Shown here: positions 26,480-38,308 of the stretch, piece after piece | Layout of the letters: every line of letters starts with the position of its first letter | Numbering within the stretch: the stretch's first letter is position 1 | Made by a program: the position numbers and the translations under genes | Notes under the pieces: generated by a model | Databases searched by the model: none | Seen by the model: only the letters and a program-made list of their open reading frames with translations | What the model was told of the DNA's origin: nothing | From: Vicugna pacos | Taxonomy: Eukaryota > Chordata > Mammalia > Artiodactyla > Camelidae | Length of the DNA: 64,000 nucleotides | Assembly (NCBI RefSeq): GCF_048564905.1 | Contig: NC_133014.1 | Location: 5,341,136 to 5,405,135, forward strand | Direction of reading: 5' to 3'

Positions 26480-26715
26480 TGTGGCATCGTGGGGCCGGAC
26501 CGGTGCTGATGATAAGAACAGCCACAGCGACAGTGTGAGAGCCTGCGGTGTCCCAGGCTCTTGTTTTTATCCCAAAACACGGCCACAGGTGGGCACTATT
26601 ACATCTCACCTATCAGAAAGCAAAGGCCAAGCAGTATCCCTAAGGTCGCCCAGATACCATGTCCCTGGGTTGGGATCTGAACCCAAGTCACCCATGCTCT
26701 GTCCGTGGCTACCAC
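26480..26715 (+). repeat. MIR-type SINE
   Basis: The order is tgatgataagaacagccac, ggtgggcactattacatctc, 'aaggtcgcccagataccatg' and 'gttgggatctgaacccaagt'. The last two are the characteristic MIR 3' half. Confidence 0.75.
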
Positions 26716-27149
26716 AAGGTCTAGAACAAATGATGACTGTGGAATTTGAAACAAAACAGGGTACAATGGGGTCACATTAGAAAGAACCCAGATTACCAGA
26801 ATAAGGAGCTGTCTTTTTAAAATGCAAGTGACACTCTTCTTACTCATTGTGGACACTTTTTCACAGGCTGTGGATAGTAGCTTTGAGCAAGAATGTAAAT
26901 TTTAGAAAAAGAGTATCAGGGATAATTAAGAAAGCACAGACAAGGTTGAAGGAGCAGAACGTGACAGCAAAGCAGCCAGTTATGGTCCAGTTAGAAGCTT
27001 AAAGGCATAAACGTGAAGTTTTGTTCGTGGTCTCTACATAAAAGAAAGAAATCGAAATTCAGGGAATATTTCTTTATTTCTTATGTAATGAGCGGCCTGG
27101 CCAGAGGTCTGTATTACATATAGGGCTGTATGTTAATTCGATCTTAATA
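26716..27149. other. Intergenic, no gene recognised
   Basis: Nothing recognised. Confidence 0.5.
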
Positions 27150-28500
27150 AAACTGAAAGGGCAAAGACTTAAAAATCAAAACTTAAATATTAGTCAGAGG
27201 ACTGTCACATATCAAACTTCAGGGATGCAGCCAAACCTGTACTGAGGGGGCAATTCTTTATTTCTTAAAGATAAAGTACTTGAATTAAGTTATTAAGAAC
27301 TTATCCTGAGAAGTTGAGGGGGAAAAAAAATCAATACTCACAAATAAATTTGAAAAAGAAAGGTAGAAAGACTTACAGATTAAAAAAAGAGAGAAATTAA
27401 TTGACTAGGAGAAAATGTTTGCATTGATAAATTCAAGCCGTGTGAGGGGTAGAAGGTGAGATGGACGTCTGCCTCCTCAGAAGGCAGGAGGGAAAAAATA
27501 AAAAAGCAAGAGAACAAAATTAGAGCTGAAACAAAGATCGACAGTGTGTGTACATTTAGGACAGAAGTGCTTTTAGAAAGATTATCTTTTATCTCTCTAG
27601 GATGATCAATTCTAAAATTTTGATGAGTCCACAATTTCTAGATAATTGTAAATTAGCAAAACAGACTAAAGAAAACATGTTAAAACCAATCGGATTAATA
27701 AATGTGATCGAAATAACAAACACACTGTAAGAATCACCACCAAAGTGACGCTGTACTCAAGACAGTTTGATGAACAAGGTGTACAAACCTATCAGGCAGA
27801 AACAGTTACCAGCCTGTGTCAACACTTCCAGAGCCAATGAAAGATGGGAAGTTTCACAATTCATGTTACAAAACCAGCAAAATTTCCATGGCACAGAGTT
27901 TTAAAAAGTAAAGATGAAATTCACTTGCAAATATAAATGAAAATTCCAAACAAAATTTGATAAAGGAAACACATTACCAAATAAGATTACACTGGGTATT
28001 CAGGATTGCAAAAAAAAATGGTTTAATATAAAGATATGTATTAATATGTTTAATCACATCAAAAAGCCAGGGGAGAAAGAGCCCGTCTTAATGTGCCAAA
28101 GACTTGATAAAATTCAAGCACATTCTGATACAAATTTTTAGTAACTAGGCCTGAAAGTTTATTTAATTTAAAACAATTTGAATCTAAAATGGGTTTTAAA
28201 ATTTTAACAATAGTCAATATCATAGCTAAAGGTAAAAACACAGAGACATATCTACTCTCATTTCTATTAATAAGCAAAATTCTAGACATTCTAACAATTA
28301 GGCAAGAAAAAGAAATAAGCACCATAAATAATAGAAAGAGAAAAAGTCTATTACTATTTTTAGTCACAATCATCTATGAAGGAAAAATAATTGAATCTGC
28401 CAAAAGAGATTAAAACCAATAGCCACTGACCAGTTATACAGTAAAAATACAGAAATCAACAGTATCGCTTTAGTCCAGAATTAACTGTTGGAAAAAAGTG
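27150..28500 (+). repeat. Old L1 (L1M) ORF2 remnant, sense
   Basis: A-rich sequence with diverged L1 ORF2 landmarks: 'cttcagggatgcagccaaac' (27220s), then aagataaagtacttgaatt, and further on 'taacaattaggcaagaaaaa' followed by gaaataagcaccataaa in the reverse-transcriptase region. Many interruptions; no coding capacity. Confidence 0.65.
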
Positions 28501-28514
28501 GGGGAGAAAAATTG

Positions 28515-28747
28515 GGGTATCAATTGGGAGTTCCAGATTTGCAGATACTAGCTACTATATACAAAATAGATAAGCAACAAGTTTCTACCGTACAGCACAG
28601 GGACCTACATTCAGTATGTTGTAGTAAACTAATGAAAAAGAATATGAAAAGGAGTATGTGCATGTGCAGGTAAGATGGAAACATGATGCTGGGCACCAGA
28701 AACTGACACCGCATTGTAAACTGACTCTACTTCAATTAAAAGAAAAA
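28515..28747 (+). repeat. L1 3' end, sense
   Basis: A short copy of the same L1 3' UTR found at 21.4, 44.1 and 60.7 kb: 'gtacagcacagggacctaca' type sequence, aatgaaaaagaatatgaaaa, and the terminal 'cattgtaaactgactctact' followed by an A-rich end. It sits inside or beside the older L1M. Confidence 0.85.
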
Positions 28748-30019
28748 GTTAGGGTTGGGGGGAGAGTCTAGTAACAGTTCCAATAATGGCAACAAGAAAA
28801 TGGGTTTTATTACGAGGGATGTGTGGAGTTGTTTGTCAGTCAGATTTCAGTATTTTGTTTGAAAATAGGAATAAAGATACTGAAAATACAGCCTTTCTTA
28901 AAAGTCTTTATAAGTAGTCCCTTTGTTGAGATCTCTAAGCAGAATAGCTCCCTACCAAGGCCTTGGCTAAATTTTCTTATTTTCTTGTTCAAAATACTCT
29001 GTGATCCCCGTCTGTGGCGCTTATTTCCAGCGGCAGTGACCTCTCTGATCTTCAGCGGTTTCCCTTTGAACTCCCCTAACGGGTACCTTAGGGTTCCTCT
29101 TTCTCCTCTGCCATATTTGCTTGTTGGTGTTATTTTTGGTTGTTTTCCTTAATTTTGTAAAGGAAGGCATCTGATTAGTGAGCCCAGGCAAGAGGGTAAA
29201 TACAGATAAACTCTTTTCTTCCGGGAACAGCTTGGAGTAAACAGACTTGCCTTTTCACGTGTGAATTCACACATGGTAATAGTGGTGAGGTGGTGAGTGA
29301 ATCAGAGCTTCCTGGCCAGAAGAAACAAGGGCATATCATCAGAATTTGTTTTGTTTTAATTTTCTGCAGTCTATCCTGTGCATGGTAGGCAGCAACACCA
29401 GAGACAGAGAGAAAAGAAAGAAAGAAAGAGACAGAGACAAAGACAGAGAGAGAGAAGGAAGGGAAAATTCATCATGCACTGCTAATTCTAGCTCACGGTT
29501 CCAGCTAAAACAAAAGGCACAATTCAGACAGCTGTTCTAGAAAGCCACTCCCTCAAACAACCAGAGCAAAACCCAAGGCACCAAGTCACCACCATAATCA
29601 GAATCCGATTCACTTTGGCAAGACATTGCTGCCTAATGCCTTATCTAAATCCATCCACGCAGCGTGATTTAAGTAACCTCTACATCAATCATTGAAAGAA
29701 AAGAGAAAAAGAAAGACGCTTCTCCCTACATTTTACTAGGTAGCTAACCAGCTATGTAGGAAGCCAGGTCTACGTGAGATCCAGGATCAAAAACCACCTA
29801 AGTCAATAAGGAGAGTTATCTGGGACGTAGAATCAAACGCATCTGGTGGTGCTCAGTGACACGCTGTTCCCCAAAGTGTGAGCCTAGAATGGCACGTGAC
29901 AATCAAAAGATCTTGCATTAGAGCTAGGGGAGAATGAGATGATGATAATCTCACAAAAAAGAGATTTTGTTTTGTTTCATCCACGGAGTACAGGAACGCG
30001 AGGGCCACACAGAGTCAGA
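28748..30019. other. Intergenic, no gene; purine-rich patch
   Basis: A GA-rich simple repeat lies at about 29398-29462. No exon or named repeat was recognised otherwise. Confidence 0.5.
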
Positions 30020-31200
30020 TCGATTTCACGTTTTCTAAATTGTGGTGAAATGTACATGATCTGATTTTTACCATTTTTAAGTGTACCATTCTGCGGCACC
30101 AAGTACACTGACACTGTTGTGCAGCCATCACCCCCATCCGTCTTCAGAACTTGTTCACTTTCCGTAGCTGAAACTCAGTATCCATTCAAGTTTGGTCTAA
30201 TTGTAGCACGTTTCATACATGTAAACAAATATATATATGGAGAATGATATAATCAGCATATATGCACCTACCGCGCAAGCATCCCCAGATTACAGTTTGT
30301 AACATTTGCTTCAGACCTCCTCCTCCTTCTCCTTTTCTTCTTTTTTAAGAAATGAAACACTTATGGATACAACTAGGCACCCGATGTGGCCCACCCCGCC
30401 CATGTCACTGTCTTCCCTTAGGGTAGCCGCTGCGTTCACAACTTCATAACAACTAGGCATATCCATAAATAATACACAGTGCTGTTTTGTACATTAGTAT
30501 ATTTTTACTCCCTATCACTAATATTGTGCGTCATCTTATGAAACTTCCCATCAACATCACTTTGAAGTTTTCCCCTGTTAATACGTGTACCTCAAATTCA
30601 TTCTTTTTAAAAGGTGAGTAATAGTCGATCCATACCGCAGCCTAAACGTTCTCCTATTCAATAGTGTATTTAGTTTCCAAACTTTCTCTCTTACAAACAG
30701 TGCATCAATAAGTCTTCTTACACACGTGTCTGTGCTCACGTACGTGGGGATTTCTTTAGGCTACACCTAGGATGGCTCTGAGCATCGTCCACTTTGCTGG
30801 CTGTTGCCAAATGCTCTCCGCAGCCATCTGACCAGTTTGCAGTGTCGTCAGCAGTGGAGGAGGACTCCCTTCATGGTAGCATCTTGCCAACATTGTCAGA
30901 GTCTTTGCATTTTGCTAATCTGATGGGTATAAAACAATGTATCGCACTTCCCTCCATGCTGGTGACACCGGGTTTCCCTATGTGTCTGGACCATTTGGTT
31001 TCCTGTCCTGTTTTGGTTTTCCTGTTTATGTATCATTGGCCCTTTTTTCTCTTTGTTTTTTCTCTTTGATATTTATAAGTTCTTTTCATATTTCAGATAT
31101 TTTTCCTCTGGTATTGTGCGTGAGAATCTTCTTTAAGAAAGTTAAATTTATCAAGATGTCTCATTTAGAAATCTTCCTCCTGATCCAATTTTTTTAATAT
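30020..31200 (-). repeat. Old L1 (L1M) fragment, antisense
   Basis: The left part has 'tttttaagtgtaccattctg', cgtcttcagaacttgttcac and the same layout as the 18.9-kb copy. The right part has gctggctgttgccaaatgctctcc and 'ttgcattttgctaatctgat', then T-rich sequence as expected of antisense L1. It may be two adjacent fragments. Confidence 0.65.
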
Positions 31201-33227
31201 AAAAATAGGCCTTTGGGGAGTTTTTTATGCAAATCCGGTTTTCTTTTGATGATTTTGCAAGGATGGATAACACCTCTTATTGAGGGTCCTCTGCTGTTTG
31301 GTTACATTCACTAAATCTAACTCAGGGTGCACTGCGGTGTAGACACGTTGTCCCCCTGGTGCAGGTGGGGAAACCAGGGCTCAGTTCTGATAAACAATTT
31401 GTCCGAGGTCACGAGGCTGCTGAGCCATGACCCCAAAGGCAGTTCTGCGGCTCTGAGTTTCCATAATTTGAAAGTCTGGCACTTGTCATTCAAGAGCTTT
31501 GTCTCTCCCACTTGGTCTCTTAAGAGCTCTCTCGCATTAAAGCCGGCTCCAACCCAGGTCAGGACTACTCCAAATCTGGCTCTGCCTCCCACAGCGTTTG
31601 CCCCACCCTTTCCACCTCCTTTCTTTCTTTCCCGGACACTGATTCACAGGGGTGCAGGGTCAGAGCTGGGTGAACAGAGGGGCGTGGAGGCTGCCTCTAG
31701 CATCACGTCTCACTGGCTGATGCCGGGAAGAGCACTAGATTGGGGCCCTGACTCTGGTCGCGGTGTGCCGGCCGTGTCACCTGAAGCCTTCCATCTTCCT
31801 TGCCTGAAGAGCTGAAAAAGGAATCTGAGCAGGAATTTTCCTCTTGGCCCTGATTTTCAGTTGAGCCTGAGACTGAGGAGAGAACGCGCTTGGTTCCCCA
31901 GAACCTAGGTGCACGAGGCTCCGGCCACAGGCAACCAAGAGGGAAAGATGCTACAGAGGAGCTGGTCCTACCACCCCACCCCACGACCAGCACCCCCACC
32001 CTACCCCGCAGACAACCATTCTGTGTCTAAAGAGAGGTCATGGGTACCTTTGGTAGGGGTGTTTGGTTCACGAAAAGAACCTATTTCTTTTCCACTCTCC
32101 TGGAGGGGGTGACCCCAAGAGAGTTGTTCCTAAAACCTGGAGTGCCAGCAAGGAAGAGGGACTGGGTTTCAATTCCTGCTACATGTCCACTTGGCTGGTG
32201 GATTTACTGGATGGCCCCCGTGCCTCTGAACTAGACAAGAGTCAACTTAAGAAGAGGTGGCTTGGTGGGCACTGCCAAGTGGAGCAGGAAATGGACGCGC
32301 TCCCACCCCCGCGTGTGCACACACCAGCAGGGCTTCCGGCCCCCAAGCAGTGGGAAGATGGACCCCAAGTGTGCCTGCGGACCACTGCAGGAAGCGGAGG
32401 GGGCAGCTGCAGGCACAAAGAGCACTAACATCTAGGCGTGTGGTGGGAGGCCCCACATCTCTCCCACCTGGAAGGGTAGCCAGGTGTGAGCTCCTCACCA
32501 GGACGTGAAGGTTCACCACCCATCACCTCAGCCCTGTGGGCAGTGAACTAGGGCAGCAGCTGAGATGCCCCTGGGAGGGGCTGCCACCAGCTGCCGCCAG
32601 GAATACAGACACCTCTCTTTTCCATCTCTCATTGCTCCAGCTCCTTCACTCCAACCACTAGAGGCTTAGCTCCCATCTCCCCCCAGAGGGGACGAGGAGG
32701 AGAAAGGCTCTGAATCAAACGATGAAGTCATAACCTGGACCAGAGGCGCAACCTCTAAACCCCAAAAGACACTTCAAAGCACCAAAGTGACTGCAAAGCT
32801 CTAAAATCTAACCAAATTATCATTAAAGGAGCGGGTGGGAAAGAGGGCTCAGCGCTGGGGGAAAACCGTGCTTGTACCGCACTCATGAGCTCAGTTACCA
32901 GGGGACCCACCTGCTGCTACAGTCGTTGAGAGTGGTTGGGATGACAAGGTGAGATTTCCTTGTGCACTTTTCCTTCCTCGGTGGGGCATCTCTAGAAGAG
33001 TCACCAACAAAAACGCTTACCCATCCAATGGTGTAAGAAGCCCAAGGCTGTGAGTTGAGTTTCTGAAGGATCATATTCTGTGTTTCTGAAGCAAGAGGGA
33101 GGAATGTAGAAACAGCGCGCGAGTCTGTCTCCAACGTGAATTATTTGTCAGCATCGATTTTTATTGCTCTATGTCAAACCTAGGTTACAATTCTTTACAA
33201 AGCCTTTGAACTCGAAGACAAATGCCA
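31201..33227. other. Intergenic, no gene; MIR-like piece
   Basis: About 31345-31460 (caggtggggaaaccagggct, gtccgaggtcacgaggctgc) is MIR-like. The rest is moderately GC-rich unique sequence with several chance frames and no domain. Confidence 0.45.
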
Positions 33228-33246
33228 GGGCGCCCCCTGCAGGGCA
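33228..33246 (-). promoter_or_regulatory. Candidate CTCF site
   Basis: On the minus strand the 19-mer TGCCCTGCAGGGGGCGCCC matches 16 of 19 positions of the CTCF consensus YGRCCASYAGRKGGCRSYR, including the whole AGRKGGCRSY half. It points away from the stronger site at 36983. Binding is inferred from motif alone. Confidence 0.45.
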
Positions 33247-33336
33247 CTTGGAGCAGTAGCGGGCGCCTCGTGGGCGGCCTGCGATGTCACTGGCTTTGTG
33301 GGTCTAGGGTGTGCCTGCTGGTGGTTTGCAGGGTTT

Positions 33337-33556
33337 CTTTTCTTTTCTTTTCTTTTCTTTTTAATTTATTGAAGTGTAGTTGATTTACAATGTTAGTTTC
33401 AGGTGTACAGCAAATTCAGTTACAAATATACTCACATATATAATTTTTGTTTTCAGATTCTTTTCCATTATATACTAAAACAAGGAACTGGATATAGTTC
33501 CCTGTGCTCTACGGTAGGTCCTTGTTGTTTATCTATTTTATGTACAGTAGTGTGTG
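33337..33556 (-). repeat. L1 3' end, antisense
   Basis: Starts with a (TTTTC)n run, the reverse of the A-rich tail, then 'ttaatttattgaagtgtagt', 'tgttagtttcaggtgtacag' and 'atatagttccctgtgctcta', the reverse complement of the young L1 3' UTR. It is truncated on the right. Confidence 0.88.
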
Positions 33557-33596
33557 TTCAAACCTTCGGTTTGGAAGGTGAAGGATGGAGCAGGAG

Positions 33597-33640
33597 TGTG
33601 TGTGTGTGTGTGTGTGTCTGTGTGTGTGTGTGTGTGTGTG
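33597..33640. repeat. (GT)n microsatellite
   Basis: GT run interrupted once by CT. Confidence 0.97.
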
Positions 33641-34259
33641 AGATGGGGGCTTCCAGGAACCCAGGCAAAGCACACGTTCTGGATTCTCTGGTTCAGACCA
33701 CACCCCAAGAAGCAGGGCAGAGCCAGTGCTGGAAGGGGCTCCTGCCCGATGCTGGACTACCCCAAGTCTCCTGGGGGCCACACTGGGCAAAGTCCCCCAG
33801 GGAGACCAGCACTGCAGCTGTGGAACCGAAATTGGCCACAGTCTCAGACTATAGACACAAATAAAATTGGGTCAGATCGTCCCGATTGCTTGGAAGCCAT
33901 CGTGCAGATTCTCAACTCAAATGTGGACAAGAGGAACCACAAGCCAATCTCACCAGTGCCCCTGTGCCCCACGTTCCCACTGCTGATCATCTCCTTTGAA
34001 ACACACAAAAAAGTACAAAACAAGAAATTCCCCATTGCTACTACCAATATAGGAGTATAAGCCTGTAAACTTTCACTGGGACACCTTAGAATAAACACTG
34101 CATGCTCTGGCATCTTCAACCACCATGATCTGAGTCACAGCCACAAGCTTTCTGGAGGGAAATTTGGAGGGATGTATCAGATGCCTTAACCTGGAAATCC
34201 TATTTCCAGTAATTTATCCAAGGCAAATTGTCAGATGAATGCACCACGTTTGCCAAAGT
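33641..34259. other. Intergenic, no gene recognised
   Basis: Nothing recognised; open frames here begin in the GT repeat and are chance. Confidence 0.5.
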
Positions 34260-34562
34260 GCACTTCCACAAAGCAAGTATTGGTTAAAAAAAAAAAGGTA
34301 TAATACATCTATCCAGTGGAATGCTATGCAGCAGTTAAAAATTGTGGTGGTGACTATAGTTAACAATCCTGCACTGTGTATTTGAAAGTTGCTGACAAAG
34401 TAGATCTTAAAAGTTCTCATCACAAAAAAAAAAAGTAGAAAATGGTAACTACATATGATGAGGGATGATCACTTTACAATATATACAAATTTTAAATCAT
34501 TATGCTGCATACCTGAAAATAATATAATGTTATCTGCCAATTATATCTCAATAAAAAAGATA
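34260..34562 (+). repeat. L1 3' end, older subfamily, sense
   Basis: Contains 'ccagtggaatgctatgcagc' followed by agttaaaaa, a later tgactatagttaacaatcctg, and the end 'atacctgaaaataatataat' with ttatatctcaataaaaaa. These are L1 3' UTR landmarks different from the young copies in the window. Confidence 0.75.
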
Positions 34563-36279
34563 CAGTTCTATGCTTATTGGCTTGTAATCATGTCCATGAT
34601 ACGCTGATAGATCAGTGTTTTATTGGAGAACAATTACAAGATCAACTCTATGTAAATATTCATGTATACACCAAAAGGCTAGTAAATATTGTTTTTAATA
34701 ATTTCATGTGTTTATGAATTTTTCCAGTGAGCAAATAATCAGGAAAAGAAAAGGCTGCTTATTTTGAAAACAAAACAAAAACAAAAAGGAAATCAAATGT
34801 CTTTTTCCCTCGCTAGAAGGGGAAAGTGTCTTTCTTTCATAGACAGACTTGCTCAAGTGTCTGAGAGTTAGCTGGGATCGTTTTCTAATCTTCTTTTTAA
34901 CTACTTTAACATTCAAACTTATTTTGGGAAAAATTTCATATTTATACAATAGGGAGAATGGTGTGATGGGCTCCCTGACCTTCACTCCCGGGAACACTTC
35001 CGTCTGTTTCCATCAATTCTCTCATGTGCTCCCCGTCTCCCTGCACTGGATTTCTTGAAACAAATCTCAGACATCATAGTGTTTCATCCATAAATACTTC
35101 AGTATCTATTCAGTATATCTATCACCTCTAAAGCACAAGGACTCTTTTGGGAACCTAACAATGTCCAAAATGTAATGGTGATGCTACAACATCATGAAGC
35201 AGTGATGTGTCTCTAGGGTCATTTCTTCCAACCGCGTTACCCCTGGATGGATTCCCTAATCCCTTCCATCCTAACGTCTTCATTTTTAAAGTGGAGAACA
35301 TATAGGCTCCTTGAGAGGATAAACGAGACAACAGATTTAAGGAGGTCAGCACAGAGCCTGGCACATCATTAGTGTCCTAACCTGGCAGTGCCAGGGGATT
35401 GTGATGGTTAACACTTCCTCACTCACTGGGCAGGTGAACAAATTAGCCCTTATTTTGTGAATTTCCTGACCAATTCCTTTGGCCCTCTTTCTAATGAGCA
35501 TTAAGGAGGGAAACCCTTATCATTCATACACTTGCCCATGTTTTTTCAGTTTATTCTGTTTATTCTATTTTACTTATGATTATGTAGTAAAATATGCCCT
35601 TCTTTTACTTTGTTCTGGTCTATACGCATCTTTTTTTTTTTTTAGTGTTTTGTGTTTTCATGGTTTTTTTTTAATTTGGTTCACATAAAGTTTGAGAGTC
35701 ACTTTTTAAATAAGCCCTGGACTCTATTCTTTTGTTGAAAAAGCAAAAATGTGAGCACTCTCTAAATTCATAAGCTTACATTTTTTATAGAATCATATTT
35801 TTCTCTAAGTGAAGCTCCTCTACATGTGAACTTGGTTATATAAGGAATCTAGGGTTTACCATGTTCACAGGAATACCAACTAGGGCTCGAAATGCTTTCC
35901 ACATACTGCATTTAATACTTACCAGCCCCCTATCAAGGAAGTTTATTCTCACTGGATTCTAGGGATGCACCGCTGGGCTGATGGAACAGAGAGACTGGCT
36001 ACCTTGAACCCAGGTTCTCTGCCTCCGAAGCCGCTCCAGCACCAGACCATGCCTCTTCCCTCATGTGCAGAATGGAAAGCTCCAGCGTGCCCACCTTGCA
36101 GAGCTGAGGATGAATCAGTAAGCAGAAAGCATGTAGAAGAAATTCTGCTGTGTTGTGTGTGCTCTGTAAATGTTACCTGTCATCATGAATGCAGGAACAT
36201 AAATACGTGCAAAATAATAGTTACAGTAAGAATAAACAGCAGAGTGAAAAATAATCAGTATTACAATATAACAATGATA
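34563..36279. other. Intergenic, no gene; old repeat fragments
   Basis: About 34870-35150 (with 'gaaacaaatctcagacatca' and a following taaatacttcagtatctatt) is an old antisense interspersed repeat, probably L1M. About 35290-35400 (gcacagagcctggcacatca) is a MIR 3' part. About 35960-36190 may hold more MIR debris. Confidence 0.45.
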
Positions 36280-36415
36280 AAGGCCGGTGTTCACAGGTGT
36301 CTTACTGGGTGCCAAGAAGCATTTCACTTATGGGTTATCCTACAAGGCAGATACTTCTGTTAACCCCATTTTGACAGAGGAAGAAACAGGCACAGCGTTG
36401 TGACTTGCCTGCGGG
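36280..36415 (+). repeat. MIR-type SINE
   Basis: Shows 'gcatttcacttatgggttat', caaggcagatacttctgtt, 'aaccccattttgacagagga' and agaaacaggcacag in MIR order. Confidence 0.75.
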
Positions 36416-36429
36416 CTTAAGAAATCACC

Positions 36430-36620
36430 AGGGGGTGGGAAGGGATGTACTGGGAATGCAAAATTTGCATCTCTAGAGGAGTGATGGAAATGTTAGCTGT
36501 CTTGATTGTGGTGGTGGTTTCACGTGTGTCTACATCTATCAAAGTTCATCACATTGTACATCTGAAATATGTGTGGTTTACTGTACAGAAACCACACCAC
36601 AATAAAGGTGTTTAAATAAA
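36430..36620 (+). repeat. L1M 3' end, sense
   Basis: Has gtgatggaaatgttagctg, 'cttgattgtggtggtggttt', 'catcacattgtacatctgaa', gtgtggtttactgtacag and a final aataaa-rich end, as in old L1 3' UTRs. Confidence 0.7.
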
Positions 36621-36849
36621 TAAACCAATCCAGGTGGTGAAGGTGGGATTGGAGTCCCGGCAGACTGACGTCATGGCCACTTTTCAGAGCCAGCACCTTA
36701 GACCCGGGTCTCGTGGGCACGTCCGCAGCAGGACAGCCTGATCCCCTTCACAACTCGTGGACGGATGGCTGCGGCCTCCGAAGCCCACGGGTTAGGAACA
36801 CAGTGACAAACGTAGCAAATGGCACTATCTCAGCCTTTCCCGCAGCCTA

Positions 36850-37080
36850 AGCAGTGGAAGACCTGACCCCGCGACAGGTTGCGCAGGCGCCTGCCGGGAT
36901 GCGCTCTCCGCGCAGGGATGCAGCCAACCCCGGTCCAGGCGCTGCGGGGCCCCGCGCGGCGGGATGGGGCGCATCGCCTGGGCGGCCAGCAGAGGGCGCC
37001 GTGGCGCCGTGGGGAGGCCCCGCGTCTCGGACGCTTGCCCAGTCGGGGCGTGAACCTCAGTTTCCCTGCGTCTTAGGAGA
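36850..37080. promoter_or_regulatory. CpG-rich block (candidate orphan CpG island)
   Basis: Dense CpG sequence (for example cgcaggcgcctgccgggatg and 'gccccgcgcggcgggatggg') in surroundings that are CpG-poor. It is about 230 bp. No exon, no splice pattern and no recognised protein lie in it, so it is not the start of a known gene. It sits about 3 kb past the IL1RL2 stop. It encloses the full CTCF motif at 36983. Confidence 0.7.
36983..37001 (+). promoter_or_regulatory. Strong candidate CTCF site
   Basis: CGGCCAGCAGAGGGCGCCG matches all 19 positions of the CTCF consensus YGRCCASYAGRKGGCRSYR on the plus strand. It lies inside the CpG-rich block. Binding in vivo is an inference and would depend on methylation. 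Confidence 0.7.
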
Positions 37081-37764
37081 GGAAATGCTTTTCTCTTTCA
37101 CAAGGTTCTTCGCCCACGGGACTACTTTCTTTTCCTCTTAATGTCATTCCTGTTACACAGGCAGGAAGTTCTGTTCAATTAAGACTTTGCTGTTGGGGAG
37201 ACTTTTGCTGCCTGCAGTCACTTAAAACAACAAACAAGGTTAATTGACCCAGAAGTTGGGTAACCAGAGAGGAGCCGAAAGAACTTCTTGATAAAGCCTG
37301 TTGTCGGAAGAAAGCAGAGTATCATGACTGAGCGGTGACCGGCCGGCGGGGAAGCTGTGTCTGTCTGATTGTTATGGAAACACGTTTAAGTTGGTCATTA
37401 AACCGTCAGGGGACTGCGACTCACATTTTGAAAAATTGAGAAACAATGACAGGACAGGATTTTATTTTCATTCTGTGTGTGTGTGTCTGTGTGTGTGTCT
37501 GTGAGCGCGCGCACTGCGTGGCAATGAAAAATGTACTTAATTCTGTAGTTTTCCGTGTGAAAAATATGAAAGCGGTTTTCAGCACTTCAGCCAAATCCTG
37601 GGAACCCAGACTCTGCACCCGTGGCATGTCTTGCACGCCACTTGGTCTGCGGGCTGGTCACACTGGACAGATGTAGCAAAAAATCATCCAGCCCCTGTCC
37701 AAGCCTCAGTCCTTACAAACGTTTTTATCTTCCAGGAGTGGCCGGAGGAGGGTGGGGGGGCGGC
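37081..37764. other. Intergenic, no gene; GT repeat
   Basis: An interrupted (GT)n run lies at about 37474-37503. Nothing else recognised. Confidence 0.5.
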
Positions 37765-38248
37765 TGTTACTGAGTCCAAGCTCGCACTGCTCACCACCCA
37801 ACAGGCCAGTAAATCCAGGGATGAGCGGTGGGGGTAAGGAATATCGACTTTCTTCGGAAAGCCCCACAGATCCAGAAGATGGTGACCTAGCGTCCCAAAG
37901 AACCATCTTCCCTGAGTTAGAATTCAGGCTTCTTTTATTCTAAGACGGGGCGAGGGGGGGGGATAAAGTCAGACACTCCCCGGTTCTGATCAGCCCCCGA
38001 AGGGGAGGTGTTCCTTTCCTCCTTCCTGCAGCCGTTCCCAGGTGGGCCTGGTCAGGACGTTTCCTGTGAGCTAAACAAACGTAATTTAGTTTAACACTCA
38101 TTACCTGGGAGGCGGGGTTCCCAGAGGTGAAGCATGATGTATAATTTAAGCTTACAGGCATCATTTCATAGCAAAAGCAATAGAATACAGAGGTTAAAGC
38201 AAAGGAAACAGATCCAATATGGAGTCAGATTTGTTCTTCCCTGTAACA
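37765..38248 (-). mobile_element. ERV1-like solo LTR, fossil
   Basis: Same family as the LTR at 63201-63647, in the opposite orientation. Shared stretches include the first ~45 bp, the TATA-region segment (taaaag then agcctg), the attcctta/attccttg polyadenylation region and the final ggactc-gtaaca. It is more diverged than its relative, and no clear target duplication remains. No internal retroviral genes are next to it. Ends are approximate at the 5' side. Confidence 0.75.
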
Positions 38249-38280
38249 CAAGGTCTAATTTTCCCTTCCCAAATAAAGAA

Positions 38281-38308
38281 TCTCTCTCTCTCTCTCTCTC
38301 TCTCTCGG
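38281..38308. repeat. (TC)n microsatellite
   Basis: Fourteen uninterrupted TC units. Confidence 0.98.

Noticed and set aside
33403-34060. Open frames of 153 and 168 codons
   Set aside because: They run through the GT repeat (VCVCVC) and the L1 tail; no real protein.
36854-37141. 95-codon frame in the CpG-rich block
   Set aside because: Proline, glycine and alanine-rich as expected of any CpG-dense DNA. No Kozak, splice or homology support, so the block is treated as regulatory only.
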